The notes: generated from the sequence alone by a model not told the origin. 8,852 nucleotides of DNA from Candidatus Omnitrophota bacterium (GCA_013204685.1 JABMSC010000108.1:1-8852), one strand, 5' to 3'; positions 1-5,087 are shown, counted from the stretch's first letter. Translations and numbers: made by a program.

Positions 1-52
1 CCTCCTGTTCGTCGGATTATCTACGCCCGTCGCGGCATTTCCTCATGCCTTC

Positions 53-74
53 CCTGAGGCCCTCTGGCCTCAGG
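53..74. repeat. Perfect 9-bp hairpin
   Basis: Arms 53-61 and 66-74 (CCTGAGGCC / GGCCTCAGG) pair perfectly around a CTCT loop. No T-run follows on either side, so it is not a classical terminator. Confidence 0.6.
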
Positions 75-163
75 ACTTCCTCGGGAGCGGTGTCCCTCGG
101 TCGCGCCATTCGGTCAGATACAGCGAACGAGCCAAGCGAGTTCGATTTACCCAACCCGGGAAG

Positions 164-310
164 CATGCCTTCCCTCAAAATCAAACCGGGTTGGAAAACC
201 AGGCCCGAGCTACATGCGAGGGCCGCAGGATCCCAACACGGGGAGTATGACGTAACGAGAAATCCCGGGGAAAAGCTTGCTTTTCAACCGGGATTTTGAG
301 TGAAGTCATG
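164..310. repeat. Long imperfect inverted repeat
   Basis: Positions 164-182 pair with 292-310 at 17 of 19 positions (mismatches at 168/306 and 173/301). After a 3-nt bulge (183-185), 186-189 pairs with 288-291; after a 1-nt bulge (190), 191-197 pairs with 281-287, including one G-T pair. This gives about 28 pairs around an interior of about 83 nt. The arm core CATGCCTTCCCT (164-175) occurs again, exactly, at 44-55. The element could be the ends of a small mobile repeat or a structured RNA; no transposase or target duplication was seen. Confidence 0.6.
260..296. repeat. Nested two-part hairpin
   Basis: Outer arms 260-268 and 288-296 (AAATCCCGG / CCGGGATTT) pair perfectly. Inner arms 270-276 and 279-285 (GAAAAGC / GCTTTTC) pair perfectly over a 2-base turn, so the tip must open slightly in RNA. 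The right-hand side is also used by the long inverted repeat 164-310, so the two folds exclude each other. Confidence 0.6.
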
Positions 311-355
311 AATAAATTGTTTACCGAGAGCCCAGCGCCGCTCAAACAATTTATT
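311..355. repeat. 12-bp perfect hairpin with GC-rich loop
   Basis: Arms 311-322 and 344-355 (AATAAATTGTTT / AAACAATTTATT) pair perfectly. The 21-nt loop contains a further GAG/CTC pairing at 326-328/341-343. It starts directly after the long inverted repeat ends at 310. No T-run follows on the plus strand, so it is not a standard terminator by itself. Confidence 0.6.
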
Positions 356-360
356 TACAT

Positions 361-401
361 AATAAAAAGGCCTGCTGCGTTAAGCAGCAAGCCTTTTTAT
401 T
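361..401. terminator. Bidirectional terminator after tRNA-Asn
   Basis: Arms 361-378 and 384-401 pair with a single C/A mismatch (372/390) around a GTTAA loop. The GC core is GGCCTGCTGC / GCAGCAAGCC, and both strands end the stem in TTTTTATT. It begins two bases after the tRNA 3' end on the minus strand, so it terminates that transcript. On the plus strand it would stop any RNA coming from 1-356. Confidence 0.85.
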
Positions 402-402
402 A

Positions 403-478
403 TGGCTCCCCGGGTTGGACTCGAACCAACAGCCTATTGGTTAACAGCCAATCGCTACTACCATTGAGCTACCGGGGA
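403..478 (-). tRNA. tRNA-Asn (anticodon GTT)
   Basis: The minus strand folds as a complete 76-nt tRNA. It has a 7-bp acceptor stem TCCCCGG / CCGGGGA, U8-A9, a D-arm with GGTAG in the loop, an anticodon stem ATTGG / CCAAT around loop CTGTTAA (anticodon GTT, plus positions 443-445), a 5-nt variable loop, a T-arm GTTGG / CCAAC with TTCGAGT loop, discriminator G and an encoded CCA. The anticodon decodes AAC and AAU as asparagine. The D stem has one non-canonical C13-U22 pair, leaving three regular pairs. It has its own consensus promoter and is followed at once by a terminator, so it is a monocistronic tRNA gene. Confidence 0.95.
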
Positions 479-503
479 GCGTTAAATCTATATTTGAACT
501 TAA

Positions 504-532
504 ATTATAGATAAAAAAAGGGGTAATGTCAA
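504..532 (-). promoter_or_regulatory. Sigma70 promoter of tRNA-Asn
   Basis: On the minus strand TTGACA (532-527) and TATAAT (509-504) are both perfect consensus hexamers with 17 bp between them. Transcription would begin near 497, about 19 nt before the mature tRNA 5' end at 478. This is the strongest promoter in the window by sequence. Confidence 0.88.
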
Positions 533-539
533 TTTATAC

Positions 540-557
540 TTTGGGACCAGACCCAAA
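540..557. repeat. Small inverted repeat TTTGGG/CCCAAA
   Basis: Arms 540-545 and 552-557 pair perfectly around ACCAGA. It lies just upstream of the tRNA promoter -35 box and well upstream of the small exported gene. It has no T-run typical of a terminator; its function is unknown. Confidence 0.4.
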
Positions 558-608
558 ATCTTGAGCTCTCCACCACCTCAAGAAAGTAATGCAGATAGCT
601 TTTGTTTC

Positions 609-617
609 TGGTACAAT
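609..617 (+). promoter_or_regulatory. Extended -10 promoter of the 664-969 gene
   Basis: TGGTACAAT gives an extended -10 (TG, one base, TACAAT at 612-617). No good -35 sits 16-18 bp upstream, as is common for extended -10 promoters. The predicted start near 624 leaves a leader of about 40 nt containing the ribosome binding site at 653-659. The same TGGTACAAT word precedes dinB. Confidence 0.55.
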
Positions 618-663
618 ATTTGTAATATTTGGCTTAAAATTGCACATACTATAAGGAGGGAAT

Positions 664-969
664 ATGAAAATAGTTATTTGTCTACTTCTCGTCGGATGTT
701 TGCTTTTATCTTGTGGGGCAGCTTTTGCTTTGACCGACGCACAGCGCGCTGAGCAGCGCCGCCAGCAGCAGGCTGCGCAAAGGGCCTATGAAGCAAGTGC
801 AAGCTCCTATGACCAGGTTGCCACTGAAGCTTCGGCCGCAAGAGAAACAGCCAGAGACGTCCGTGACGTGTCAGCTTACACAGTAATAGGCGGTGCAACT
901 GCCGGCGCCGGAGGCGCTGCAGGAGGAGCAGCTATCGGAACATATGATAGAGTTATGGATGATGATTGA
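664..969 (+). CDS. Small exported glycine-zipper protein, hypothetical
   Basis: A 101-residue protein with no family I can name. ATG is preceded by AAGGAGG (653-659), a strong ribosome binding site with slightly tight spacing. Residues 1-22 form a signal peptide (MKI then a leucine-rich core); cleavage is likely after AFA-22. Cysteines at 12 and 17 make a lipoprotein possible, LVGC-12 fitting a lipobox but with a very short core. Residues 24-70 are Ala/Gln/Arg/Glu-rich and probably helical. Residues 76-92 are almost only Gly and Ala with overlapping GxxxG spacing (G77-G81, G83-G87, G84-G88-G92), a glycine zipper like those that pack in membranes. The tail is acidic (DRVMDDD). It is monocistronic, with its own promoter and terminator. 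A small envelope protein is an inference. Confidence 0.7.
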   Translation: MKIVICLLLVGCLLLSCGAAFALTDAQRAEQRRQQQAAQRAYEASASSYDQVATEASAARETARDVRDVSAYTVIGGATAGAGGAAGGAAIGTYDRVMDDD

Positions 970-987
970 TCGCAAGATGCAACACAT

Positions 988-1029
988 AAAAAAAAGCAGA
1001 GCGCGTTTTAAAGATGCTCTGCTTTTTTT
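988..1029 (+). terminator. Terminator after the small exported gene
   Basis: Stem GCAGAGC (996-1002) pairs with GCTCTGC (1016-1022), followed by seven T. Seven or more A precede the stem, so it could act in both directions. It separates the small gene from the dinB promoter. Confidence 0.9.
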
Positions 1030-1036
1030 ATGTCCC

Positions 1037-1065
1037 TTGGCTCTCCTCCGCCCATATGGTACAAT
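1037..1065 (+). promoter_or_regulatory. dinB promoter, predicted leaderless
   Basis: TTGGCT (1037-1042) and TACAAT (1060-1065) are spaced by 17 bp, with the extended -10 TG at 1057-1058. A start seven bases after the -10 falls at 1072, which is the A of the dinB ATG. No Shine-Dalgarno lies before that ATG, which fits a leaderless mRNA. No LexA-type palindrome was recognised. Confidence 0.65.
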
Positions 1066-1071
1066 CCATTT

Positions 1072-2244
1072 ATGACCCACAAACCCCGTTACATAGTTCA
1101 TGCCGATATGGATGCTTTTTTCGCGTCCGTTGAACAGCGCGATAATCCCGAATACAAAGGCAGGCCTGTTATCGTTGGGGCTGATCCTAATGGCGGAAAA
1201 GGACGCGGCGTGGTTGCCGCCTGTTCATACGAAGCCAGGAAGTTCGGCATACACTCGGCCATGCCTATATCGACCGCATATAAAAAATGTCCCAATGCGG
1301 TTTTTGTGCATCCTGATATGTCAAAATACGTCAGGGTTTCTCACCAGATATTCGAAATATTTGAAAGGTTCACTCCCGATATAGAGCCAATAAGTATTGA
1401 CGAGGCCTTTCTTGACATAACCGGAAGTTACCACCATTTCGGGACTCCGGTCGAAGCATGCCGGAAGATCAAACACACAATAAAAAAAGAAACCTCCCTT
1501 ACGGCATCAATAGGCCTGGCGCCTAATATGATGACGGCAAAGATCGCCTCTGACCTCAAAAAACCTGACGGACTTGTTGTCGTGGAAGAAAAGAATCTGC
1601 TCAAATTCCTCCATCCCCTGCCGGTAAAACGGCTTTGGGGTGTAGGAGAAAAAACCCTCGCAGTTTTAAATAGCATGGGAATAAATACCATAGGCGATAT
1701 AGCTGGACGCGACATCAGTGAACTTGACGACATCTTAGGGGCAAACGGCAGGCATATATGGGATCTTTCTAATGGCACCGACCCGCGCGATGTGGAAACT
1801 GAGGATATCGTGAAATCCATAAGTAATGAGTACACTTTTGATGAAGATACCACAAGTAAACATCAGATACTGGATGTATTAATGCACTTAAGCGAAAAGG
1901 TGTCCCGCAGAATGCGCAAGTCCGGATTTAAAGGGAGAACCATAACCCTGAAAATAAGGTTTTTCGACTTCAAGACATTCACGCGGTCTATAACAGTTGA
2001 TTTGCCAACAGATTTCACTGAAGACATTTATAGAAATGTATCAGATAAATTAAATGAATTTAACCTTAAAGAAAAGGCGATTCGCCTACTCGGCGTGCGC
2101 GTATCGAATTTCGTAGACAGCAACTGGCAGTCTGATCTTTTTGATGCATCCATGGAGAAAGGTGAGAAAAAAGAAAGGCTGCAAAAAGCACTGGACCGAA
2201 TAATGGACAGATTTGGTGAAGATGCGGTGAGGCATCGGGGATAA
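1072..2244 (+). CDS. dinB: DNA polymerase IV (Y-family)
   Basis: A 390-residue translesion DNA polymerase that copies past damaged bases with low fidelity. The palm signature VHADMDAFFASVE gives metal ligand D12 and steric gate F17. CSYEARKFG (51-59) is the fingers nucleotide-contact motif. SIDEAFLD supplies catalytic D110 and E111. ASIGLAPN (145-152), AKIAS and KPDG follow, then a helix-hairpin-helix at 184-195 (PVKRLWGVGEKT). The little finger covers roughly 245-350. QSDLF (353-357) matches the beta-clamp binding motif, followed by about 33 further residues. I chose ATG 1072 because the in-frame ATG at 1030 overlaps the upstream terminator and promoter, and because homologues begin a few residues before the palm motif. 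Pol IV is SOS-induced in E. coli, but no LexA box is visible here. Confidence 0.95.
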   Translation: MTHKPRYIVHADMDAFFASVEQRDNPEYKGRPVIVGADPNGGKGRGVVAACSYEARKFGIHSAMPISTAYKKCPNAVFVHPDMSKYVRVSHQIFEIFERFTPDIEPISIDEAFLDITGSYHHFGTPVEACRKIKHTIKKETSLTASIGLAPNMMTAKIASDLKKPDGLVVVEEKNLLKFLHPLPVKRLWGVGEKTLAVLNSMGINTIGDIAGRDISELDDILGANGRHIWDLSNGTDPRDVETEDIVKSISNEYTFDEDTTSKHQILDVLMHLSEKVSRRMRKSGFKGRTITLKIRFFDFKTFTRSITVDLPTDFTEDIYRNVSDKLNEFNLKEKAIRLLGVRVSNFVDSNWQSDLFDASMEKGEKKERLQKALDRIMDRFGEDAVRHRG

Positions 2245-2251
2245 ATCAAGG

Positions 2252-2257
2252 TACAAT
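2252..2257 (+). promoter_or_regulatory. Possible orphan -10 (TACAAT) after dinB
   Basis: GGTACAAT (2250-2257) repeats the eight bases found in the two upstream promoters, eight bases after the dinB stop. It lacks the preceding TG and a clear -35. It could start a short RNA through the repeat region, antisense to the DJ-1 gene, or be chance. Confidence 0.2.
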
Positions 2258-2410
2258 ACGATTAAAATTCGAAATCAGAAATCCGAAATACGAAACAAAT
2301 TCGAAATCTCAAACCACAAATTCCAAACACCACCGCAAGCTTTCGAGAATATTAAGTATTATCGTTGAGCTCAACGCGGGTTTTTGGTATTTGAAATTTC
2401 GTATTTATCA
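2258..2410. repeat. AT-rich degenerate intergenic repeat
   Basis: Between the convergent ends of dinB and the DJ-1 gene, 2264-2330 is built of degenerate units of about 7-9 bases such as TTCGAAATC, AGAAATCCG, AAATACGAA and ATTCGAAAT. On the other side 2386-2408 reads, on the minus strand, as the same kind of unit (AAATACGAAATTTCAAATACC), so the block is roughly inverted around a palindrome at 2363-2376. It holds no gene. Such arrays occur between genes in several uncultured bacterial lineages; I cannot name the family. Confidence 0.6.
2363..2385 (+). terminator. Palindrome with T-run, weak terminator candidate
   Basis: CGTTGAGCTCAACG (2363-2376) is a perfect 14-base palindrome that can fold as a 5-bp stem with AGCT loop. 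CGGG and then TTTTT follow on the plus strand, so it may end dinB transcription. The short stem and the four bases before the T-run keep confidence low. On the minus strand there is no T-run. Confidence 0.35.
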
Positions 2411-2418
2411 CTTACAAG

Positions 2419-2973
2419 CTACCGCCTAAACAACATCTGCGTCGCTATCATATCCGCCTTGGTCTTTCCCACAAGGTTTTCAGCTATCTTAAAAGCATAC
2501 TCAAAAGCTGTCGCGGGTCCCTGGCTTGTAATAATATTTCCTGACTGAACTACCTTATCCTTAACATGCTCTATGTCTGTCGAGAAGTTCTTCTCCAGGC
2601 CCGGATAACATGTCGCTTTTTTTCCGCTTAAGATGCCCGTGGGAGCGAGAACAAGAGCCGGTGAAGCACATATGGCTGCAATAAGCCTGCCATCGGAATT
2701 CATTTTAAGTATTAGATCTTTCACCTTCTTTGAAAGCGCAAGATGTTCTGCACCCGGAAGCCCTCCGGGAAACACCAGGGCATCGGGGGTAGAATTATAG
2801 TCTTCAAGAATAACATCAGTCTGTATGGTAACTCCCCGTGCTGAGGATATTAAGTTGGACCCTACTCCGGCAACAGTTACGTCAACCTCCGCCCGGCGGA
2901 GAACGTCTACAGGAACCATTGCTTCTGCTTCCTCAAACCCTTCCGCGAGAACAATAAGTGCTGTCTTTTTCAT
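2419..2973 (-). CDS. DJ-1/PfpI family protein (YajL-like)
   Basis: A 184-residue, single-domain flavodoxin-like protein of the DJ-1/ThiJ/PfpI superfamily. The reactive cysteine is C102 in the nucleophile elbow AAICASPALVL. The conserved acidic partner is E17 in AEGFEEAEA, which aligns with E18 of human DJ-1. FPGGLPGA (68-75) and TSQGPATAFEYA (149-160) are further family motifs. The His of human DJ-1 (H126) is replaced by Tyr in TCYP (121-124), as in YajL-like members. Proposed roles are protection against glyoxal-type damage and oxidative stress, and some published deglycase claims are disputed. ATG is preceded by TAAGGAG. It is the last gene of the minus-strand run, 26 bp after the nucleoside phosphorylase, so probably co-transcribed. 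Confidence 0.9.
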   Translation of the reverse strand: MKKTALIVLAEGFEEAEAMVPVDVLRRAEVDVTVAGVGSNLISSARGVTIQTDVILEDYNSTPDALVFPGGLPGAEHLALSKKVKDLILKMNSDGRLIAAICASPALVLAPTGILSGKKATCYPGLEKNFSTDIEHVKDKVVQSGNIITSQGPATAFEYAFKIAENLVGKTKADMIATQMLFRR

Positions 2974-2999
2974 ACTATCTCCTTACCAGAATTTTTATA

Positions 3000-3779
3000 T
3001 CAATTACTCGTCACAAATCTAGCTGACAAGTCCACTGCCTCTTGCACTCCCTTATTATAACTCTCTCTATCCTCGCGGGAGAGCTCCTCCCATGCGGGCT
3101 TCCGTAAGGGCAGGTCACTTACAAATAATAACCCGGCCGCCCTCAATCCTATTTTTGCGGCCGCCTGATACGCGGCGGAAAGCTCCATGTCTATTCCTTT
3201 AAAATCTTTCCCTTCAAGGCTGCAAAGATTTTCAGGGGTTTCAGCCAAAAGTGATCCTATCGTAATAATATTGCCTTTCTTCAGGTGTATTTCCGCAGGC
3301 GCCCTTTTCCCCAAAAAAACACCTAACTCTTCTATGTATGAAAGATCAGCCGGTATCATGTTCTCTTTAGAAAGAATTCTATCCATATCAAACTTATCAT
3401 CATGATAAAGGGTGAATCCTTCCCCGTTAAAAGCATTCTCGCCTATTATAATATCTCCGATATTACAGTCTCCCACCCCGCCGCAGGACCCCACAAAAAG
3501 AATATTACTCACAGAAGTATTTTTAAGAAGAAGGACCGCATCACCCGCTAAAGACGCGCCTATACTGCAGCCGATGAGTCCCACCTCTTTCCCGTTCTTA
3601 GACGCCACACTGCCGCTAAAAAGCTTCCCGCTAAAAGTCTTATGCTCCTCAAAAAGTTTGCTGAATCTCTTCAGGAGAAAAAACGGGGTTAATATGACGG
3701 TCTCCGGAAAAATATCAGGCCCGCATCCGAAAAAATATTCAAATTGTTTTGTCATTTGGGACTTATCACTCGTCATCAC
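3000..3779 (-). CDS. Nucleoside phosphorylase family enzyme
   Basis: A protein of up to 259 residues in the nucleoside phosphorylase-I / PNP-UDP superfamily, which splits the glycosidic bond of nucleosides in salvage. GSCGGVGDCNIGDIII (97-112) is the phosphate/ribose-side glycine motif. GIDMELSAAYQAA (195-207) holds the MEL glutamate (E199) that binds ribose. SDLP (221-224) gives D222 at the position of the catalytic or base-binding Asp. The length suits uridine or purine phosphorylases; substrate cannot be told by eye, and a nucleosidase is possible. ATG ATG at 3779/3776 follows AAGGAAT about 10 bases upstream, inside the end of the previous gene (4-bp gap). A later ATG at 3755 is an alternative, because the first eight codons resemble intergenic repeat DNA. 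The DJ-1 gene follows after 26 bp. Confidence 0.85.
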   Translation of the reverse strand: MMTSDKSQMTKQFEYFFGCGPDIFPETVILTPFFLLKRFSKLFEEHKTFSGKLFSGSVASKNGKEVGLIGCSIGASLAGDAVLLLKNTSVSNILFVGSCGGVGDCNIGDIIIGENAFNGEGFTLYHDDKFDMDRILSKENMIPADLSYIEELGVFLGKRAPAEIHLKKGNIITIGSLLAETPENLCSLEGKDFKGIDMELSAAYQAAAKIGLRAAGLLFVSDLPLRKPAWEELSREDRESYNKGVQEAVDLSARFVTSN

Positions 3780-3783
3780 ACGT

Positions 3784-4524
3784 CTATTCCTTCCGTCTCC
3801 CGCACTTAGTACACTCGGTATTAAGCTCCGTATTATCCGTATAGCAGTGCCGGCAAACCCAAAAACCTTCCGGGGGAGATTTGATCCTCTTCCATATTTT
3901 TATTTGCGGAAGGACCCAACGATTAACCAGGACATATGCCCCAATAATGAATAGCAGCAACATCCCTGTTGATACAAATCCCGGGATCCTTACCATCGGC
4001 ACAACTCTGTTCAAATTTATATTGTATCCTTCGAGATGCTCCCTCACCAAATAGTAAGCTTCTCCGTACTCCTCTATGTCATCTCTAGAAAGATTCACTA
4101 TGAGGGCCCCTGAGATGCGGTACTCCCCTTCGGAATACCTCTTCAGCTTATTAAGATAACTTTTATAATACCTTGCCGCTAGCTTATGCTTACCCTGCTC
4201 TTCGTAAACAAGTCCTAACAAAAAATCCGTATAAAAATACTCGGGCCATGCCTCCCGTGCTTTTAAGAGATCTCCACCGGCTTCCCGGAAATCTCCATTC
4301 GAGATCGCATATATTCCTTCATTGTATGAATCGACAAACTTGTTGATCTCCCCTTTGATCCTGCTCTTCGGGAGCATTCTATCGGTAAAATCCTGATTTA
4401 AGAGAAGTCTCTTATAGGAAAAGAAATACTTCTCATTCGCGATCGCCTTAGGGGACACAAATGTGAATGTTATTATCAAAAAGAAAAAAAGATATTTTGA
4501 TCTTGGAAGAATTTTATTTTTCAT
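3784..4524 (-). CDS. Membrane TPR protein with C-terminal RanBP2-type zinc finger
   Basis: About 246 residues, not a family I can name. A Lys-rich N-terminus and hydrophobic stretch (about 10-24) with AIA-29 look like a signal peptide. Residues about 65-130 form TPR-like helix pairs (YNEGIYAISNGDFREAGGDLL; FLLGLVYEEQGKHKLAARYY). A transmembrane segment lies at about 185-203. The last 25 residues carry W222-x-C224-x2-C227-x3-N231-x6-C238-x2-C241, an exact RanBP2-type zinc finger pattern. This predicts a TPR part outside the inner membrane and a zinc finger in the cytoplasm. I start at ATG 4524 (MKNK); an in-frame TTG at 4539 adds five residues, and neither has a good ribosome binding site. It follows the response regulator after two hairpins and ends 4 bp before the phosphorylase gene. 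Confidence 0.75.
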   Translation of the reverse strand: MKNKILPRSKYLFFFLIITFTFVSPKAIANEKYFFSYKRLLLNQDFTDRMLPKSRIKGEINKFVDSYNEGIYAISNGDFREAGGDLLKAREAWPEYFYTDFLLGLVYEEQGKHKLAARYYKSYLNKLKRYSEGEYRISGALIVNLSRDDIEEYGEAYYLVREHLEGYNINLNRVVPMVRIPGFVSTGMLLLFIIGAYVLVNRWVLPQIKIWKRIKSPPEGFWVCRHCYTDNTELNTECTKCGRRKE

Positions 4525-4552
4525 ATTATAAAACGTCAAGGTAAGGCTGGAT

Positions 4553-4598
4553 CACGGGTTAAAGAACCGTGCTTGGGATACTATTGAGTATTCCCGAG
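4553..4598 (-). promoter_or_regulatory. Tandem intercistronic stem-loops
   Basis: Two adjacent hairpins lie at the end of the response regulator gene. Arms 4572-4582 and 4587-4598 give 11 pairs (one bulge, one G-T) around a 4-nt loop and include the stop codon. Arms 4553-4560 and 4565-4571 give 7 pairs with one bulge. No T-run follows on the minus strand, so they may protect or process mRNA, or terminate weakly. Confidence 0.45.
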
Positions 4599-4946
4599 TA
4601 AACTCAATATCTTGTCTATCTCGAAAGGCTTGTACACTATCTCGGAGGCATTCTCCTTTAATGCTTCATGCACCATCTCGTCCACGGAATAACCGGTCAT
4701 CATGATAAAGGTTGTTTCCGGTTTTATCTTCTTTATTTCCTTCATGGTCCGGATACCGTCTATTTCCGGCATCCTGATATCAACAAACATTACGTCAAAA
4801 TCACTATTTTTAGATTTTTCTATTGCCTGATGCCCGCCGTAACAGCATTCCGCTTTATAATCGTACGACTTCAAGATATCGCAGAAAACATCGGCAAAAT
4901 CCTTATTATCGTCTACTATTAATATGCTCTGCTTTTCCTGGACCAT
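4581..4946 (-). CDS. Stand-alone response regulator (CheY-like receiver)
   Basis: A 121-residue protein made of a single receiver domain. Acidic pocket D12-D13 (ILIVDDN), phospho-acceptor D56 (FVDIRMP), switch T84 (IMMTGY) and K106 (VYKPF) are all present, so phosphotransfer and the usual conformational switch should work. There is no output domain; it must act by protein contact, like CheY or Spo0F. The start at 4946 is set by GGGGGAGG nine bases upstream; the frame is open 40 codons further but that part is the leader and includes the promoter. No histidine kinase is adjacent. The transcript may continue into the TPR/zinc-finger gene. Partner and output are unknown. Confidence 0.93.
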   Translation of the reverse strand: MVQEKQSILIVDDNKDFADVFCDILKSYDYKAECCYGGHQAIEKSKNSDFDVMFVDIRMPEIDGIRTMKEIKKIKPETTFIMMTGYSVDEMVHEALKENASEIVYKPFEIDKILSLLGNTQ

Positions 4947-5010
4947 GTAAATCCCTCCCCCGGATAACAAGGGTTGTCGGCAGCGTGAAAATTGCCTGGC
5001 ATCAAAACCA

Positions 5011-5039
5011 ATTCTACAATAAGTAACTTGCTTTGTCGA
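5011..5039 (-). promoter_or_regulatory. Likely promoter of the response regulator
   Basis: On the minus strand TCGACA (5039-5034, five of six consensus) and TAGAAT (5016-5011, five of six) are separated by 17 bp. Transcription from near 5004 would give a leader of about 58 nt before the ATG at 4946. It lies in the 141-bp gap after the AsmA-like gene, the longest gap in the minus-strand run. Confidence 0.55.
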
Positions 5040-5087
5040 GATATTTCGCTTTAAATTCAGATACATTCCGCTGGAAATTAGAAATTC

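Larger units (their letters stand above)
1..402. other. Gene-free, hairpin-rich region
   Basis: No protein family is recognisable here on either strand. The 84-codon plus-strand frame at 45-299 is low-complexity translation over inverted repeats, lacks a good ribosome binding site and looks spurious. The stretch appears GC-richer than the flanking genes and is packed with inverted repeats: 53-61/66-74, 151-159/186-194, 164-197/281-310, 260-268/288-296 with a nested 270-276/279-285, 311-322/344-355, and the terminator at 361-401. I compared it by memory with RNase P RNA, tmRNA, SRP RNA and group II domain V and found no convincing core motif. It may be a structured RNA, a non-autonomous mobile repeat or a decayed gene. 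The left end is cut by the window edge. Confidence 0.55.

Noticed and set aside
1..120. RNase P RNA on the minus strand (GAGGAAGTCC resembles the GAGGAAAGTCC core)
   Set aside because: One core base is missing and the other conserved blocks (ACAGAA, the P4 partner) were not found; the resemblance is too short.
45..299. 84-codon plus-strand open frame
   Set aside because: It runs across inverted repeats, has no ribosome binding site and no recognisable family; the repeats explain its composition.
296..514. 72-codon open frame over the tRNA
   Set aside because: It is the antisense translation of tRNA-Asn and the terminator.
1030..1071. Upstream in-frame start of dinB (ATG 1030)
   Set aside because: The ATG overlaps the previous terminator T-run and the codons cover the -35/-10 boxes; Pol IV homologues start close to the palm motif at 1072.
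2258..2340. CRISPR-like array
   Set aside because: Units are 7-9 bases, degenerate and without spacers of constant length; no cas genes are nearby.
4525..4530. TATAAT directly before the TPR gene ATG as a promoter -10
   Set aside because: Transcription would start about seven bases downstream, past the ATG at 4524, and there is no matching -35.
4947..5066. 40-codon N-terminal extension of the response regulator
   Set aside because: It covers the likely promoter and leader; GGGGGAGG nine bases before ATG 4946 marks the true start of a standard receiver.
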